From contig NZ_AWWI01000040.1 of assembly GCF_002760615.1 (NCBI RefSeq), forward strand, positions 1 to 64,000: a stretch of DNA of 64,000 nucleotides, read 5' to 3'. How positions within the stretch are numbered: position 1 is the stretch's first letter; every line of letters begins with the position of its first letter. Under the pieces are notes generated by a model. The model did no database searches and was not told the origin of the DNA. It saw only the letters and a list, made by a program, of their open reading frames with translations. Below are positions 44,337-51,576 of the stretch, one piece after another. The stretch comes from Puniceibacterium antarcticum. Its GTDB lineage: Bacteria; Pseudomonadota; Alphaproteobacteria; Rhodobacterales; Rhodobacteraceae. The translations under genes were made by a program, and so were the position numbers.

Positions 44337-45659
44337 ATGGCAGGCGTCAAGACCAAGCTCAACTTCGCGATCAGCGGCTTTCCTGAATTCACCCCTGAAG
44401 TCCGCGATGTGGAGCGGCGCTGGCTGAGCCTCCTCGCGGATGTGTTTGAAAGCTATGGCTACGCCAACATCGAAACGCCCTCGGTCGAGACGGTTCAGAC
44501 CCTCGCGTCCAAGGGCGAGGATGTGGACAAGGAAATCTACGCCCTGACCCGCCTTGCCGCCATTGGCGAGACGACAAGCGCAAAGCTTGCCCTGCACTAT
44601 GACCTGACCGTGCCAACCGCGCGGTATGTGGCCAAGCAGCACGGCAATCTCACCTTTCCTTTCAAGCGATTCCAGATGCAACGCTGCTGGCGCGGCGAAC
44701 GTCCGCAAGAGGGACGCTACCGCGAATTCACCCAGTGCGACATCGACGTGATTGATCAGGATACGGTGTCTCTGTCCTATGATGCCGAAATGCTGGAAAT
44801 GGCGGTTGTCGCCCTGACCCGCCTGAATGTCGGACCTGTCAAGTTCCAGGTGTCCAACCGCAAGATCATGGATGGGCTTGCAACTCACCTTGGCCTGCCC
44901 GATGGTACTTTGCTCGCGCGGATCCTGGACAAGGTCGAAAAGCTGAGCACAGAAAAGCTGTCTGAACGCCTGACCACCGAACTGGGACTCGATGCGGCAG
45001 GAATCGACACCTGCATCTCCTTTTGCAAGATCAAGGGCGGCCCCGATGCGATTGCAACTGGTCTGGACGCGCTGGGAATTTCAAACCCTGATGTCGATGC
45101 GGGGCGTGATGCGCTGTGCAACCTCCTGGCGAGGGTCGAGAAGAGTCGTCCCAAGGGGTTCATCATCGACGGCGATCTCGCGATCTCGCGCGGCTTCGAC
45201 TATTATACCGGCGTCGTCTACGAGGCGAGGTTCATCGACTTCCCCGACTATCCGTCGATCTGCGCAGGCGGACGATATGAAAACCTTGTCGGGCAATTCA
45301 TGAAGCGCAAGCTGCCAGGCGTCGGCATTTCGATCGGTCTGACTCGGATATTTACCAAACTGCTCAGCGAAAGCTTGCTTGAGACAGGCCGACGCACCCC
45401 GACCGAGGTTCTTGTGGCAGGAGACGAGTCGCTGACCGCAGCCGAGGCCGAGGCGCTGGCTGCTGAGATCCGCGCAACCGGCGCGAATGTTGAGATTTTG
45501 CCGGACGTGCCACGGCTGGACAAACAGCTGAAATATGCGAATGACAAGGGGATCCCATACGTCTGGATCATCCGCGACGGCGTGCATCAGTTAAAGGACA
45601 TGACTTCAGGCGTTCAGCAGGCCATTACGGTCGAGGCATTCGCTGCATCCCGCGCCTGA
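44337..45659 (+). CDS. hisS: Histidyl-tRNA synthetase, non-standard type for this group
   Basis: A 440-residue class II synthetase charging tRNA-His. Visible are motif 2 in RCWRGERPQEGRYREFTQCD, the histidine-binding loop RGFDYYTGVVYEA, CAGGRYENLVG, and the C-terminal anticodon-binding fold (TEVLVAGDES ... YVWIIRD). Its opening (AISGFPEFTPEVRDVERRWL) and LHYDLTVPTARYVA are unlike the E. coli-type enzyme. They are also unlike the long alphaproteobacterial HisRS, which usually sits with hisZ and hisG; none is here. From memory it resembles HisRS of actinobacteria and some scattered proteobacteria. A tRNA-His gene follows 189 bases downstream. AAAGGGA precedes the start. Confidence 0.9.
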   Translation: MAGVKTKLNFAISGFPEFTPEVRDVERRWLSLLADVFESYGYANIETPSVETVQTLASKGEDVDKEIYALTRLAAIGETTSAKLALHYDLTVPTARYVAKQHGNLTFPFKRFQMQRCWRGERPQEGRYREFTQCDIDVIDQDTVSLSYDAEMLEMAVVALTRLNVGPVKFQVSNRKIMDGLATHLGLPDGTLLARILDKVEKLSTEKLSERLTTELGLDAAGIDTCISFCKIKGGPDAIATGLDALGISNPDVDAGRDALCNLLARVEKSRPKGFIIDGDLAISRGFDYYTGVVYEARFIDFPDYPSICAGGRYENLVGQFMKRKLPGVGISIGLTRIFTKLLSESLLETGRRTPTEVLVAGDESLTAAEAEALAAEIRATGANVEILPDVPRLDKQLKYANDKGIPYVWIIRDGVHQLKDMTSGVQQAITVEAFAASRA

Positions 45660-45694
45660 CAATTCCGGTCAGCCAACCACCTAAAACACCAGAA

Positions 45695-45719
45695 ACTGAG
45701 CGTCCTAGGGTCGCTCAGT
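45695..45719 (+). terminator. Hairpin after hisS
   Basis: ACTGAGCG (45695-45702) pairs with CGCTCAGT (45712-45719) around a nine-base loop, about 35 bases after the hisS stop; only a short T-run (CTTTTG) follows ten bases on. Probable terminator separating hisS from the tRNA gene. Confidence 0.55.
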
Positions 45720-45848
45720 GTACTTAGCTTTTGACAAGACCTTGTTCTCGCGTGGCTTTGCACGGAAATGCCTGAACGGAACAGTGCGGAAAATTAGCCA
45801 AAAGCCTATGGACAAGCTGGAAAGCACAGGCTAAGTGCAAGCCACTGC

Positions 45849-45924
45849 GGCGACTGTAGCTCAGCGGTAGAGCTCTCGGTTGTGGTCCGAGTGGTCGCGG
45901 GTTCGAACCCCGTCAGTCGCCCCA
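45849..45924 (+). tRNA. tRNA-His (anticodon GTG)
   Basis: The cloverleaf folds cleanly: acceptor GCGACTG (45850-45856) with CAGTCGC (45914-45920), D-stem GCTC/GAGC, anticodon stem CTCGG/CCGAG with loop TTGTGGT, and T-arm GCGGG-TTCGAAC-CCCGT. The extra 5' G-1 is encoded at 45849 and faces C73 at 45921; CCA (45922-45924) is encoded. G-1:C73 is the standard bacterial tRNA-His identity pair. It is the only tRNA in the window and sits directly after hisS. Confidence 0.95.
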
Positions 45925-46340
45925 TTATCTTTATCAAGCCTAAGGCTTTGCATAGCTTTATTCAGCGCATCTGCCAAATGAATGGTGGTTGGACTCTGAC
46001 TACCGAAAGCTGGTGATTCGCTTTTAGCGTTTACTGTTGTAAAAAAATGCTGACGCAAACACTAAAGTAGTGCGAAAATCACAGCTTTAGCGAGAGAGTT
46101 TCCCCCGCTTACATTTTCTTAGTGTGCAAACATATTCATCTTTGGCGACCCGCTAGCAACAACCAGCCTTAAAAACGAACATGTTTGAAAAATATCGCGC
46201 CCGCGTTTCAGATGGCGATTTTTCGCTCAAGACTATAAATCTCACCTGCCGACAAACTTTTAACATTCATTGCCAAACAGTTAACATGCCCTTCATCCGG
46301 CTGACTTACGCGATTGATTAGATTTCTTTGAGATTTCGGC

Positions 46341-46358
46341 CAAAAAGTGCACTTTTTG
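46341..46358. promoter_or_regulatory. Perfect 18-base palindrome
   Basis: CAAAAAGTGCACTTTTTG is its own reverse complement over all 18 bases. It has no T-run tail beyond the arm, so an operator is more likely than a terminator. It is 225 bases before the exoY-like start. Confidence 0.6.
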
Positions 46359-46376
46359 TGCTGTTGGTAATGATCT

Positions 46377-46393
46377 ATTAATGAGTCATTAAT
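46377..46393. promoter_or_regulatory. CtrA-like box within a 17-base palindrome
   Basis: ATTAATGAGTCATTAAT is a perfect dyad and contains TTAA-N7-TTAA (46378-46392), the core of the alphaproteobacterial CtrA recognition site. It is about 190 bases before the exoY-like gene. Confidence 0.5.
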
Positions 46394-46582
46394 CTTCACA
46401 TCCGGACGCATGTTAGCTACAGACGGATCAAGTCAAGAACTTGGCGGCCTTGCAGCCAAATAATGTCGTTTTTATAACAGTTATTTTTAAAATGTTCCGA
46501 TGGCGTACCCATCAAACCACGTCCAATACCACCAAATACCTAAAGCGAACCCCCAATATTATCCGAAGCTGGAGCGCTCCTT

Positions 46583-47287
46583 ATGAACATGAAACAATCC
46601 TTTGTTGGCAATTGGAGCGGCGCGCTCAACGCTTCGTCCGAAGCCAACGGCCAGGAGAGCATCACCAAGGTCGAAGGGCTTTATGCTCGGCGTGGCAAGC
46701 GTATTTTTGACTTGATACTCGCTGTCTTGCTTTTGCCGGTGATTGCTCCCGTGATTTTGGTGCTTTGCATTCTGGTGCGCCGTGACGGTGGTCCTAGCTT
46801 TTTTGCTCACCGCCGCGTCGGCAGGAACGGAAAGGTCTTCCCTTGCTGGAAGGTCAGATCCATGGTCTTCGACGCCGAACGCAAGCTGCGTGACTATCTG
46901 GCAGAAAACCCGGAAGCTGCAGCAGAATGGGCTCGTGATCACAAGCTGACCAACGACCCGCGGATCACTGCTCTTGGAAATTTCATTCGCAAGAGTAGTC
47001 TAGATGAACTTCCCCAGATCTGGAACGTGCTCAGGGGCGAGATGAGCTTTGTAGGCCCCCGCCCGATCGTGCGCGAAGAGTTGAAGAAGTACGGCCCTTA
47101 CAAGCGGATATACATGATGATGGCACCCGGAATAACCGGACAGTGGCAGGTTTCGGGCCGCAACGATGTGTCGTACGACGAACGCGTGAATATGGATGTA
47201 GAATATCTATCGTCCATCTCGCTTAAAACCGACGTAAAGATCATCCTTGCGACTGCGAGCTCGGTGATTAACCGTACAGGCAAGTAA
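46583..47287 (+). CDS. exoY: ExoY-like undecaprenyl-phosphate sugar phosphotransferase
   Basis: A 234-residue initiating transferase of exopolysaccharide synthesis that moves a sugar-1-phosphate onto the lipid carrier. A single hydrophobic segment (RIFDLILAVLLLPVIAPVILVLCILV) precedes the catalytic text: SFFAHRRVGRNGKVFPCWKVRSMV, LTNDPRITALGNFIRKSSLDELPQ, WNVLRGEMSFVGPRP and APGITGQWQVSGR. These are the signatures of the short (ExoY/WbaP C-terminal) form. GGAG eight bases before the ATG supports the start. Length fits ExoY. The sugar is not certain. Confidence 0.92.
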   Translation: MNMKQSFVGNWSGALNASSEANGQESITKVEGLYARRGKRIFDLILAVLLLPVIAPVILVLCILVRRDGGPSFFAHRRVGRNGKVFPCWKVRSMVFDAERKLRDYLAENPEAAAEWARDHKLTNDPRITALGNFIRKSSLDELPQIWNVLRGEMSFVGPRPIVREELKKYGPYKRIYMMMAPGITGQWQVSGRNDVSYDERVNMDVEYLSSISLKTDVKIILATASSVINRTGK

Positions 47288-47293
47288 CACCAC

Positions 47294-47327
47294 CGTTTCG
47301 GAGCGCACTCATAGGCGTTCCGAAACG
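47294..47327. terminator. Bidirectional terminator-like hairpin
   Basis: CGTTTCGGA (47294-47302) pairs with TCCGAAACG (47319-47327); the stem extends four more pairs inward with one G-T. It lies between the converging exoY-like and phosphatase genes. Confidence 0.7.
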
Positions 47328-47355
47328 ACTAGACCGCATTTGCACACGTGTCGAT

Positions 47356-48099
47356 CTAGAGAAAGCGAAGTGATCCCTGCTCGACAAGAGCTGCCGTAAG
47401 TAGACCGGTCGCATACCCCCCAGTATCAACAGAAATACGTCCATTAATTGCTTTCGGATGGTCTACGATTGTGTGACCGTGCACCACCCAAATGCCGTCC
47501 TGTCGTGAAGTACGCCCAAAATCCTTGTGTCCCCATAACAATGTCTTTTCGGTCTGCTTATCTATCGGTAGCGCAGGATCAGCTGCCGCATGCACGACGG
47601 CCACGTTGCCAGTCTGCCAGACACGCGGCAGCCCACGCAGCCAACCTTCAGTATTCCCAAGCACTTCACGAAACTTGTTCCGCGCGATTTCCCACTCTTC
47701 ACGTGGCGCTGTTTGCGACAGCGGCGAAATACCATAGCTTGCGAATGTCTGCAGCCCACCATGAAGAAGCCAACGCGGGCCAGACCGAGCAGGGTCCTCA
47801 AGGAAATCAAGAAGCATCTGCTCGTGGTTTCCTAAGAGACAAACCAATGAGCCTGGATCGTCCGCCTGAAGAGACTGCAGCAGGTTCAAAACTTCCCGGC
47901 TTTGATCACCACGGTCGATATAATCACCCACACAAACCAGTTTGACTTCGGCATGTCCGGCCTTCTCCAGTCGGCGCAACAGGTCCTGAAGCAAATCGAG
48001 CCGACCGTGAATGTCTCCTACAGCGAAAAACGGCTGATCGGGCGCAAGAAGTGCGTCGAATGTGGGCTTGGGGGCACGTTTCCAAAAAAAAATACTCAT
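47356..48099 (-). CDS. Calcineurin-like metallophosphatase (PrpA/serine-threonine phosphatase type)
   Basis: A 247-residue PPP-family phosphatase. The metal-site motifs occur in order: FAVGDIHGRLDLL, CVGDYIDRGDQSREV, CLLGNHEQMLL, then AVVHAAADP and WVVHGHTIVD. No signal peptide is seen, so it is cytoplasmic. A run of nine A on the plus strand (48084-48092) falls in codons 3-6 and could allow slippage at the start. It sits among exopolysaccharide genes on the opposite strand; similar phosphatases occur in roseobacter capsule/EPS loci, but a role in polymer synthesis is inference only. Confidence 0.88.
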   Translation of the reverse strand: MSIFFWKRAPKPTFDALLAPDQPFFAVGDIHGRLDLLQDLLRRLEKAGHAEVKLVCVGDYIDRGDQSREVLNLLQSLQADDPGSLVCLLGNHEQMLLDFLEDPARSGPRWLLHGGLQTFASYGISPLSQTAPREEWEIARNKFREVLGNTEGWLRGLPRVWQTGNVAVVHAAADPALPIDKQTEKTLLWGHKDFGRTSRQDGIWVVHGHTIVDHPKAINGRISVDTGGYATGLLTAALVEQGSLRFL

Positions 48100-48243
48100 T
48101 GCGGCAACATAAGCTGTTTATTCCCGACGTCCAAGACGTCATCAATCATTGAGTTATAGTTCCGTTCCATCGCGAGACAAATAAGTTCGGCAGGCCCACA
48201 CGGGAACCTAGTCTACACAAAATGCCTGCGAAAAAGGGTGTTC

Positions 48244-50388
48244 ATGAAGATCGATCGTTTCAAACGTTGCACCCGATGCGCAAGTATCATGGCAACCCTG
48301 ATTGCAAGTACCGCCAGCCTGGCCCATGCGGAGCAGTCGGCGCAAGAGCCATGGAGCCGCCCTACTCTGAGTTTCATGGGCGTGCCTGGTCTCATTGACA
48401 TGCCATCAGGCAATGCCATGTCTGATGCAGACCTCGCCTTTACCGTCGGAAGTTTTGACGGAACGGTTCGAAACACCGCCTACTTCCAGATCACGCCGCG
48501 CATTTCGGGTGTATTTCGATACAGCTACATCAAAGACTTCTCCGTCACACAACCAAAATACTATGACCGTAGCTTCGACTTGCGGTACTTACTGACGCCG
48601 GAAACATCGAGTATTCCGGCTGTAACGATCGGCCTTCAGGATTTCGGCGGTACTGGCATCTATGCTGGTGAATACATTGTCGCGACCAAGACATTCGGTC
48701 GGCTGCGGGCAACTGGTGGCATCGGTTGGGGCCGCTTCGGTAGCTATAATGGGTTTGATAACCCACTTGGAGCGCTGAGCGACAAGCTTAAGACACGGCC
48801 GACCAAAACCGGAGATACCGGCCAACTGGAGACAGGGCAATGGTTTCGTGGTGATGCAGCACTATTCGGCGGGTTACAGTATCAGCTGGGCGACCAGATC
48901 GTCCTTACGGCAGAATATTCCTCGGACGCGTATGACGCCGAAACCGCCCGTGGGCTGATCGACCAAAAATCTCCGCTCAACTTTGGCGCCAGCTACCGTT
49001 TTCGCAACGGTTTGGATGTGAGCGCCGCCTATCTTTACGGGTCCGAAGCTGCGGTGAGAGTGACCTATACCTTCAATCCGAAGAATCCAACGAACCGCCC
49101 CGGCGGTGTGGATCCAGCCCCGCCGCTGGTCGCGATGCGGGCGCCCGGCGCCGCTGCTGACCTCGGCTGGACACAACGGGCAAACAGCGCAGAAATTCTG
49201 CGCGGCAACGTTGCGGAAGCTTTTTCCAAAAATGGCCTGCGGCTTGACGCTATGGCCGTGGATGGTCGCTCGGTACAGGTTCGCTTTCGCAATACGCAGT
49301 ACACCAATTCCGCTCAGGCCATCGGTCGCGCGACCCGTATCCTGACCAACGTCATGCCCGCCTCTGTGGAAACGTTTGTACTGACCCCAGTGACAGCCAA
49401 TGGTCTCTCCGCATCGCGAATTACTCTGGCGCGCAGCGACGTCGAAGAACTGGTTCACGCGCCAGATGGTGCTTGGCAGAGCTTGGCTCGCGCCGATGTC
49501 TCGGACGCCTATCCGCCGGACGGCATTGCTCCTTCGCAGCGTGCTTTTCCAGACTTCAACTGGGGTATAGGCCCTTACCTTAGCGCCACCTACTTTGATC
49601 CAAGCCAGCCGGTACGGCTAGATCTCGGGGTAGAGGTAACTGCCAGCTATGAACCCCAGCCCGGCCTTCTGTTCGAGGGTAGCCTGCGCCGGCGCGTTTT
49701 GGGAAACCGCGGCGAACTTCGTTCTTACAGTTCGAAACTCCAACGCGTGCGCACGGACAGCAACCTTTATGCAAGAGACGGAGAAACTGCGCTGACGACT
49801 CTTTTCGCAGCCAAATACTTCCGTCCCGGAGAGGATCTCTATGGTCGCCTGACCGTTGGATATCTGGAATCAATGTATGGCGGCGTTTCAGGCGAGCTGC
49901 TCTGGAAACCAGTCGCAAGCCGCCTCGCCCTTGGGGTCGAAGCGAACTATGCGCGTCAGCGCGATTTCGATCAGGACTTCGGCTTTCAAGACTATGACGT
50001 CGTAATGGGCCATGTTTCGACCTATTACGACGCTGGAAACGGATTTAACTACCAGCTTGACGTTGGTCGCTACCTGGCGGGCGACTGGGGCGCAACTGTT
50101 TCTATTGATCGCGAATTTGATAACGGAATCCGCATTGGTGCATTTGCCACCCTTACCGAGGTCCCCTTCGACGACTTTGGCGAAGGATCCTTTGACAAGG
50201 GCATAACTTTCAGCGTTCCGCTATCTGCTCTGACCGGGACCCTGACGCAGTTCGGAATTGGTCGCACTGTGCGTCCCGTTCTTCGCGATGGTGGCGCGGG
50301 TCTGTCCGTTCCCGGGCGACTTTACGAAGGCGTGCGCGCCTACCACCAGCCGGCGCTGCAATCGAAATGGGGACGGGTTTGGAGATGA
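48244..50388 (+). CDS. yjbH: YjbH-type exopolysaccharide outer-membrane protein
   Basis: A 714-residue secreted beta-rich protein of the YjbH family (E. coli yjbEFGH, exopolysaccharide production). A signal peptide (SIMATLIASTASLAHA) is followed by the N-terminal text TLSFMGVPGLIDMPSGNAMSDADL and PRISGVFRYS, then many amphipathic strands such as GFNYQLDVGRYLAGDWGATV, ending in YQPALQSKWGRVWR. A lipid-free outer-membrane barrel is likely. AAAAAGGG precedes the ATG at 48244; a GTG two codons earlier is a weaker start. Its stop overlaps the yjbF start (ATGA). Confidence 0.85.
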   Translation: MKIDRFKRCTRCASIMATLIASTASLAHAEQSAQEPWSRPTLSFMGVPGLIDMPSGNAMSDADLAFTVGSFDGTVRNTAYFQITPRISGVFRYSYIKDFSVTQPKYYDRSFDLRYLLTPETSSIPAVTIGLQDFGGTGIYAGEYIVATKTFGRLRATGGIGWGRFGSYNGFDNPLGALSDKLKTRPTKTGDTGQLETGQWFRGDAALFGGLQYQLGDQIVLTAEYSSDAYDAETARGLIDQKSPLNFGASYRFRNGLDVSAAYLYGSEAAVRVTYTFNPKNPTNRPGGVDPAPPLVAMRAPGAAADLGWTQRANSAEILRGNVAEAFSKNGLRLDAMAVDGRSVQVRFRNTQYTNSAQAIGRATRILTNVMPASVETFVLTPVTANGLSASRITLARSDVEELVHAPDGAWQSLARADVSDAYPPDGIAPSQRAFPDFNWGIGPYLSATYFDPSQPVRLDLGVEVTASYEPQPGLLFEGSLRRRVLGNRGELRSYSSKLQRVRTDSNLYARDGETALTTLFAAKYFRPGEDLYGRLTVGYLESMYGGVSGELLWKPVASRLALGVEANYARQRDFDQDFGFQDYDVVMGHVSTYYDAGNGFNYQLDVGRYLAGDWGATVSIDREFDNGIRIGAFATLTEVPFDDFGEGSFDKGITFSVPLSALTGTLTQFGIGRTVRPVLRDGGAGLSVPGRLYEGVRAYHQPALQSKWGRVWR

Positions 50389-51032
50389 AAAAGACATTTT
50401 TCGCCCTTTGCACAGCTTTGACGCTTGGTGCTTGCGGCAGCAATTCCTCCCCTGCCTTGATCGGACAACAATTGTCACGTGCTCTCGCGCGTCCACCTTC
50501 GGTAGACCTGCGAACCACTCTTACACCTGAGTTTCTGGCTCAGGTTGGCCAGCCGGTACTTTTTGTGGAGCTTCCCCAACGGCGCGCACAGGCGGGAACA
50601 CTTCTTTCGCAACAGGATGGGACCCGGCAAATCTGGACCAGTCTGGACGGCATCGCAGTCACGCTCCAAAGCGGTATTCTCACGGAGACAAGAGGCTTGG
50701 GTGGGGACCTCATGACGACTGATCTGGGGAATGTGACTGCTGCAATGCGGGGTGAAACCGACAGTGCGGTGCGGATCCACCGATATTTGAATGGTGAGGA
50801 CGGCATAGATGCCCTGGCTTTTGTCTGCACCTATTCGCGCCAGAATGATGTAGCAGTCGCGACACTGGCAGGCAACTTCCGGACATTGCGCCTGACAGAG
50901 AACTGCACAGGACCCACGATCACGTTTGAGAATCACTATTGGCTGGGTCGCTCCGGACTTCCGATAAAATCGGTACAGTGGGTCGGTCCAAACGTCGGAT
51001 ATGCAGAAATTGAGCAGACTACCGCTCAATAG
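50385..51032 (+). CDS. yjbF: YjbF-type lipoprotein (GfcB family)
   Basis: A 215-residue lipoprotein of the YjbF/GfcB family. KKTFFALCTALTLGAC ends in a lipobox with the acylated Cys near residue 16, followed by RPPSVDLRTTLTPEFLAQ, GTRQIWTSLDGIAVTLQSGILTETRGLGGDLM (the most conserved YjbF stretch), and FENHYWLG. GGAG overlaps the end of yjbH and fixes the ATG at 50385. It is coupled to yjbH; the pair probably forms part of the polymer export path at the outer membrane. Confidence 0.85.
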   Translation: MKKTFFALCTALTLGACGSNSSPALIGQQLSRALARPPSVDLRTTLTPEFLAQVGQPVLFVELPQRRAQAGTLLSQQDGTRQIWTSLDGIAVTLQSGILTETRGLGGDLMTTDLGNVTAAMRGETDSAVRIHRYLNGEDGIDALAFVCTYSRQNDVAVATLAGNFRTLRLTENCTGPTITFENHYWLGRSGLPIKSVQWVGPNVGYAEIEQTTAQ

Positions 51033-51144
51033 AGACCCATAGAACAATTTAGCTTAACCAAACAGAAGTAATCGCGCGTTAAGAATTGTAGGAGTCTGCC
51101 GGATGAGGTATCGTAGGTAGACAAGTCTTGTCAGGAGATATGTA

Positions 51145-51441
51145 ATGAAAAATACTCTTTTTGGAATTATTGCTTGCGGTTCGCTCCTTCTTGGGGCCGC
51201 AGCAAATGCACAGCCAGTAATTGGTGCTGGTGCTGGTGCTGGTGGTGCTGGTGTTGGTGTTGGTGCTGGTGCTGGTGCCCTCGGCGGTCTGGGCCTTGGT
51301 GCTATCGGACTCGCCGCTGGAATCACAGCAGTGGTCGGCGGCGTTGTTGCCGCATCATCCAACGGCAGCTCATCGAATGGCGACAGCCCCTTCGGCACAG
51401 GTGGAACGACTGGCGGCACGACTGGCGGTACCACCAACTAG
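51145..51441 (+). CDS. yjbE: YjbE-like small Gly/Ala-rich secreted protein
   Basis: A 98-residue secreted protein. A signal peptide (NTLFGIIACGSLLLGAAANA) is followed by a Gly/Ala/Val tract coded by near-identical GGTGCT units, a hydrophobic segment (GLGAIGLAAGITAVVGGVVA), a Ser/Asn-rich part and three GGTT repeats at the end. This composition matches YjbE of the yjbEFGH system. AGGAG seven bases before the ATG is strong. A 13-base palindrome (GACAAGTCTTGTC, 51120-51132) abuts the ribosome site. Sequence is too simple for a firm homology call. Confidence 0.7.
   Translation: MKNTLFGIIACGSLLLGAAANAQPVIGAGAGAGGAGVGVGAGAGALGGLGLGAIGLAAGITAVVGGVVAASSNGSSSNGDSPFGTGGTTGGTTGGTTN
51223..51278 (+). 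repeat. GGTGCT simple-sequence tract in yjbE
   Basis: About nine six-base units of GGTGCT with GGTGGT and GGTGTT variants. Loss or gain of whole units keeps the frame and would change the Gly-Ala tract length. Confidence 0.85.
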
Positions 51442-51473
51442 GTGGCTCAGTCTGCGCAAGTTTAAGTATATGG

Positions 51474-51498
51474 AACGAGCCCGTTATTCGGGCTCGTT
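51474..51498 (+). terminator. Hairpin after yjbE
   Basis: AACGAGCCCG (51474-51483) pairs perfectly with CGGGCTCGTT (51489-51498) around TTATT, 33 bases after the yjbE stop. There is only a weak T tail. It may set separate levels for yjbE and the export gene. Confidence 0.7.
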
Positions 51499-51576
51499 CT
51501 GTCATAGAAAACACATTTTGATACTGCATCCTAATGTATGACCATCAAAAGATTCGACACGAAGGATGCCGTCCGA

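Larger units (their letters stand above)
45925..46582. other. AT-rich intergenic region before the exopolysaccharide cluster
   Basis: 658 bases of clearly lower GC than the rest of the window, without a supportable gene; two frames of about 65 codons have no recognisable sequence and no ribosome sites of note. It contains TTAAC/GTTAAC half-sites (around 46258 and 46279), a perfect 18-base palindrome, and a CtrA-like box, which make it a regulated promoter region for the exoY-like gene. A duplicated tRNA 3' end (an att site) was looked for and not seen. Confidence 0.55.

Noticed and set aside
45861-46058. Short frame overlapping the tRNA-His gene on the opposite strand
   Set aside because: Its end is the complement of the tRNA; such frames are known annotation artefacts.
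46208-46411. 67-codon minus-strand frame in the AT-rich region
   Set aside because: No domain, no ribosome site; it overlaps the palindromes that look regulatory.
45925-46582. tRNA-linked integration site (att repeat, integrase)
   Set aside because: No duplicate of the tRNA-His 3' end and no integrase gene were found in the window, so a mobile island cannot be claimed.
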